Of a stretch of 64,000 nt of DNA, positions 61,365 through 64,000 are shown one piece after another. Under the pieces are notes generated by a model. It saw only the letters and a list, made by a program, of their open reading frames with translations, did not search any database and was not told where the DNA came from. Made by a program: the position numbers and the translations under genes. Source of the stretch: Cyclobacteriaceae bacterium (GTDB lineage Bacteria; Bacteroidota; Bacteroidia; Cytophagales; Cyclobacteriaceae); assembly GCA_028284125.1 (NCBI GenBank), contig JANQSI010000004.1, positions 248,001-312,000 of the forward strand, read 5' to 3'. Each line of letters starts with the position of its first letter. Positions within the stretch are counted from its first letter, which is position 1.

Positions 61365-61406
61365 GTAGCAAGTAGTTAGTAATTAGTAGTAAGTGATTGG
61401 TAATTG
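61365..61406. repeat. Six copies of a degenerate 7-bp tandem repeat
   Basis: Units of exactly 7 bp (GTAGCAA, GTAGTTA, GTAATTA, GTAGTAA, GTGATTG, GTAATTG) run from 61365 to 61406 in the gap between mce and thiL. Confidence 0.7.
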
Positions 61407-61458
61407 AGGATTTGGAGATTTTAGAGTTCGTGATTGGAATTGTAATCTCAGATTTAAA

Positions 61459-61522
61459 GATTCCGAAACGAGTTCGGAATGACTGTTTATCGTAATCGTC
61501 ATGCTGAATTTATTTCAGCATC
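61459..61522. repeat. REP-like paired hairpin element, GTCAT...ATC type (locus 2)
   Basis: Two 25-base elements: 61459-61483 (stem ATTCCGAA/TTCGGAAT, loop ACGAG) and 61498-61522 (stem ATGCTGAA/TTCAGCAT, loop TTTAT). They are inverted copies of one design, GTCAT + stem + ATC, with GTCAT at the inner edges. The stems differ in sequence but both pair perfectly, so the changes are compensatory. It lies about 30 bp upstream of thiL. Confidence 0.75.
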
Positions 61523-61553
61523 TTCTAACAATATCTAACAAGTAGATAAAAAT

Positions 61554-62585
61554 ATGAGTGAAGAAAAAAGAACAGAAATAGGTGAACTAGGAGAATTTGG
61601 TTTGATAGAAAAACTTTCTCAAGGGATTGAGTTGGTAAATGATCAAACGGTTAAAGGAGTTGGTGATGATGCTGCGGTGGTGGATTCAGGAGATAAGTAC
61701 ACACTTCTTTCCACAGATATGCTTTTAGAAGGTGTACATTTTGACCTTTCATATGTGCCGTTACAACACCTTGGATATAAAGCTGTTGCAGTAAATGTAT
61801 CTGACATTGCTGCGATGAATGGAACACCAAAGCAGGTGACAATTAATCTTGGAATAAGTAATCGATTTTCTGTTGAAGCCCTTGAGGTGATTTACCAAGG
61901 AGTAAAGGCTGCTTGCAAAGAATATGGAGTGGATCTGGTCGGTGGAGATACAACTTCTTCAGGATCTGGGTTGGTAATTTCTGTTTCGATTTTGGGAGAG
62001 GTTGCAAAAGAAAAAATTGTCTATCGAGATCAGGCAATGGAAAATGATATCGTTTGTGTTACCGGTGATTTGGGTGCTGCTTATGTTGGCCTCCAAGTGA
62101 TGGAGCGTGAGAAACAAGAATTTCTGGCCAATCCTGATATGCAGCCTAAGTTGGAGAAATACGATTACATCGTTGGCAGACAACTTCGTCCAAAAGCCAG
62201 AATGGATATCATTCATGAATTTGCGGAGCTCAAAATTGTTCCAACTTCGATGATAGATGTTTCTGATGGGTTGGCCTCTGACATATTTCACATTTGTAAA
62301 CAGTCTGGTCTGGGAGTCGCCATTTATGAAGATAAATTACCAATCGACAAGCAGGCGTACGAAACTGCTGCTGAATTTAGTATCGATCCAAACGCTTGTG
62401 CTTTGAATGGGGGCGAAGACTATGAATTGTTGTTTACGATTGGTCAGGACGATTTTGAAAAAATTAAGAATCACGACGATATCCACACCATTGGTTACAT
62501 GCAAGCAAAGGATAAAGGCAAAACCTTTGTGACCCGTAACAACAATGTGGTTGAGCTCACAGCCCAAGGCTGGAAGCATTTCTAG
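61554..62585 (+). CDS. thiL: Thiamine-monophosphate kinase
   Basis: ThiL phosphorylates thiamine monophosphate to the active diphosphate cofactor. The 343-residue AIRS-like protein shows 'GVGDDAAVVD', 'LLSTDMLLEGVHFDLSY', 'VNVSDIAAMNGTP', 'LVGGDTTSS' and 'MIDVSDGLASDIFHIC', the Mg-ATP and substrate sites of the family, and 'NGGEDYELLFTI' at the end. Start ATG 61554. There is no TPP riboswitch upstream. It is monocistronic and convergent with the permease gene; they share a terminator. Confidence 0.95.
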   Translation: MSEEKRTEIGELGEFGLIEKLSQGIELVNDQTVKGVGDDAAVVDSGDKYTLLSTDMLLEGVHFDLSYVPLQHLGYKAVAVNVSDIAAMNGTPKQVTINLGISNRFSVEALEVIYQGVKAACKEYGVDLVGGDTTSSGSGLVISVSILGEVAKEKIVYRDQAMENDIVCVTGDLGAAYVGLQVMEREKQEFLANPDMQPKLEKYDYIVGRQLRPKARMDIIHEFAELKIVPTSMIDVSDGLASDIFHICKQSGLGVAIYEDKLPIDKQAYETAAEFSIDPNACALNGGEDYELLFTIGQDDFEKIKNHDDIHTIGYMQAKDKGKTFVTRNNNVVELTAQGWKHF

Positions 62586-62599
62586 TTATCGCGAAAACA

Positions 62600-62632
62600 A
62601 AAAAGAGCATCCCTTGGCGAGACGCTCTTTTT
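62600..62632. terminator. Bidirectional intrinsic terminator between thiL and the permease gene
   Basis: AAAAAGAGC (62600-62608) and GCTCTTTTT (62624-62632) pair around a 15-base loop. A-rich sequence on the left and T-rich on the right let it act in both directions, 15 bp past the thiL stop and 23 bp past the permease stop. Confidence 0.8.
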
Positions 62633-62654
62633 CTGATTTACATCAAACAAGATT

Positions 62655-64000
62655 TTATTCAGTCCTTAACGATTTCACCGGATTGGCTTTTGCCGCTTTC
62701 CATGATTGAAAACTTATTGTAAACCACGCTATAACCATGGTTCCGATACCAGAGGCAACAAACGTGAGAGGTTTCAAAGTGGTGCGGTAAGCAAAATCAT
62801 CCAACCAATATTCCATCGCTAAGTAAGAAACTGGAATCGCAATGGCAAAAGCAACCACCACCAGTTTGATGAAGTTTTTAGACAACAGGTTCACGATACT
62901 TGAAATAGAAGCGCCTAGCGTTTTTCTAATTCCAATTTCTTTTGTTTTCTGTTCTGCAGTAAATGCAGCTAGACCAAAAAGCCCAAGACAGGCAATGGCA
63001 ATGGCAAGAACAGCAAAGATTGAAAAGATCTGACCGATTTTTTGTTCTTGGTTATAGAGATCATTGAATTCATTGTCCATAAATCTAAATTCAAAGGGTT
63101 GTCCATTTGCAAACTTGTTCCAGGTCGCCTGTATATGGTCGACCGTCTCTTTTGCATTATCCATTTGAATTTTGAAAAGTACGAACCCGGAATTTTGACC
63201 GAGATGAAAGACAAGAGGTTCGATATTGCTTCGCAATGATTGATAATGAAAGTCTTTGACTACACCTAAAATTCGATAATCTTCTACTTCTGGATTATCA
63301 TCACTTCCGCCATATGCGTGTAGGAAAGAACCCACAGGATTTTCATAGCCGTAAGCCTGCACTGCTGATTCATTAATAATAACGCCGGAAGAATCACTAG
63401 AGAAATCTCTGGAAAAATTTCTACCATCGACTAATTCAATACCCAGCGTTTCTAAGTAGCCATAATCGATTACTGCTTCATTGATGACGAGTCCAGCATC
63501 CGCTTCGGCAGGATTGCTGAAGTACAAATCAGAGTTATTGTTTCCGCCAGTAGGAGAGAAGCTCGCAGCTGTGCTGGTGATTACATTGGCATTTCTTGAA
63601 GCTTCTTCTTTAAAAGTTTGCACTTGATCTCTTAATATCCAGGCATCATCCACTTTCAAGATTTGCTCACGCTCGTATCCAAGATTTTTGTTTTGGATGT
63701 AGGAAAGTTGATCAAAAACGATTGCTGTTCCAATGATCATGATAATTGAAATAGAAAATTGAAAAACAACCAGCGTGCTTCTTACTGGTCCACTTTTGAT
63801 TCCTTGTCTCACTTTTCCTTTCAAGACTTCAGCAGGCTTGAACATCGACAGATAAAATGCAGGGTAACTCCCAGCTAAGAAACCGGTAGCAAGCATAATT
63901 CCGACCATTGAAAGTAGGTAGCCAGCTTCTAGTACGCTGGTGTAAGTGAGTTCCTTGGATGCGATCAGGTTGAACCCTGGAATCGATACAAAAACCAGGA
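62655..64000 (-). CDS. MacB/FtsX-type ABC transporter permease (5' end outside window)
   Basis: The open frame enters from the right edge of the window; the visible part is about 447 codons and an internal ATG at 63908 is not the true start. Features are 'GYLLSMVGIMLATGFLAGSYPAFYLSMF' (two short hydrophobic helices), the periplasmic MacB_PCD domain (about 100-270 of the visible part), and a C-terminal FtsX domain with three helices: 'FSIFAVLAIAIACLGLFGLAAF', 'IKLVVVAFAIAIPVSYLAM' and 'FVASGIGTMVIAWFTIS'. 'KEIGIRKTLGASISSIV' is the cytoplasmic coupling motif. The protein ends 'KANPVKSLRTE', typical of the large Bacteroidota ABC permeases that move peptides or lipoproteins. The ATPase partner lies outside the window. 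Confidence 0.88.
   Translation of the reverse strand, partial: LVFVSIPGFNLIASKELTYTSVLEAGYLLSMVGIMLATGFLAGSYPAFYLSMFKPAEVLKGKVRQGIKSGPVRSTLVVFQFSISIIMIIGTAIVFDQLSYIQNKNLGYEREQILKVDDAWILRDQVQTFKEEASRNANVITSTAASFSPTGGNNNSDLYFSNPAEADAGLVINEAVIDYGYLETLGIELVDGRNFSRDFSSDSSGVIINESAVQAYGYENPVGSFLHAYGGSDDNPEVEDYRILGVVKDFHYQSLRSNIEPLVFHLGQNSGFVLFKIQMDNAKETVDHIQATWNKFANGQPFEFRFMDNEFNDLYNQEQKIGQIFSIFAVLAIAIACLGLFGLAAFTAEQKTKEIGIRKTLGASISSIVNLLSKNFIKLVVVAFAIAIPVSYLAMEYWLDDFAYRTTLKPLTFVASGIGTMVIAWFTISFQSWKAAKANPVKSLRTE

Noticed and set aside
61345-61553. TPP riboswitch before thiL
   Set aside because: No CTGAGA-type core; the gap holds only short repeats and the REP-like pair.
1-64000. tRNA or rRNA genes, phage or IS elements
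   Set aside because: No TpsiC-like arm in a cloverleaf context, no rRNA-like stretch, and no transposase, integrase or phage structural motif was seen in the supported genes.

Overview
The window comes from the chromosome of a member of the Bacteroidota, most likely a marine Cytophagales-type bacterium. Several features support this. Two very large secreted proteins end in type IX secretion (T9SS) type A sorting domains. There are Bacteroidota-style -7 boxes (TAnnTTTG), an AT-rich sequence with little use of Shine-Dalgarno sites, TIG/Kelch lipoproteins, membrane-anchored TPR regulators with LuxR-type HTH ends, and the long Bacteroidota form of amidophosphoribosyltransferase. I saw no rRNA, tRNA, CRISPR array, prophage or intact insertion sequence. 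This looks like core chromosome with a few accessory loci.

Region 1-13.6 kb: the start of a sulfide:quinone oxidoreductase-like flavoprotein runs off the left edge. It is followed by a TIG/Kelch lipoprotein with its outer-membrane partner, a RidA-family protein, an unrecognised secreted protein, a DUF2892 protein, a Crp/Fnr regulator downstream of a lipoprotein amidase, a truncated haemoglobin, and a secreted beta-propeller/amidohydrolase fusion. Region 13.7-19.2 kb is a tight four-gene minus-strand operon: GcvT-like aminomethyltransferase, two different PYROXD2/CrtI-like flavin oxidoreductases, and a Rieske non-haem iron oxygenase. It has a structured leader. Upstream lie ten tandem copies of a 21-bp repeat, then a bacterial FAN1 (VRR-NUC) nuclease. 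This operon is the best candidate for an uncharacterised pathway; the gene set suggests oxidative removal of a one-carbon group with transfer to tetrahydrofolate, but the substrate is unknown.

Region 21.3-42.6 kb: a secreted TPR-like protein, a DadA-like amino acid oxidase, a 2813-residue T9SS surface protein with five ~410-residue modules, a PcrA/UvrD helicase, a small lipoprotein, TPR proteins, DUF1761 and AraC-family genes, an M24 peptidase, and a membrane-bound TPR/LuxR-type regulator followed by a TPR lipoprotein. Three helically phased GTTCAC repeats lie between the last two.

Region 43-53.7 kb: a CBS-domain cystathionine beta-synthase, then the complex I genes nuoHIJKLMN without nuoA-G, running by overlap into a long-form purF. 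Region 53.8-64 kb: a thioredoxin-fold protein with a CGDS motif, an alpha/beta hydrolase lipoprotein, a second T9SS protein with six MBG-like repeats, an IscA/ErpA-type scaffold, methylmalonyl-CoA epimerase, ThiL, and a MacB/FtsX-type permease that runs off the right edge. Two loci (6.7 kb and 61.5 kb) carry paired REP-like hairpin elements.
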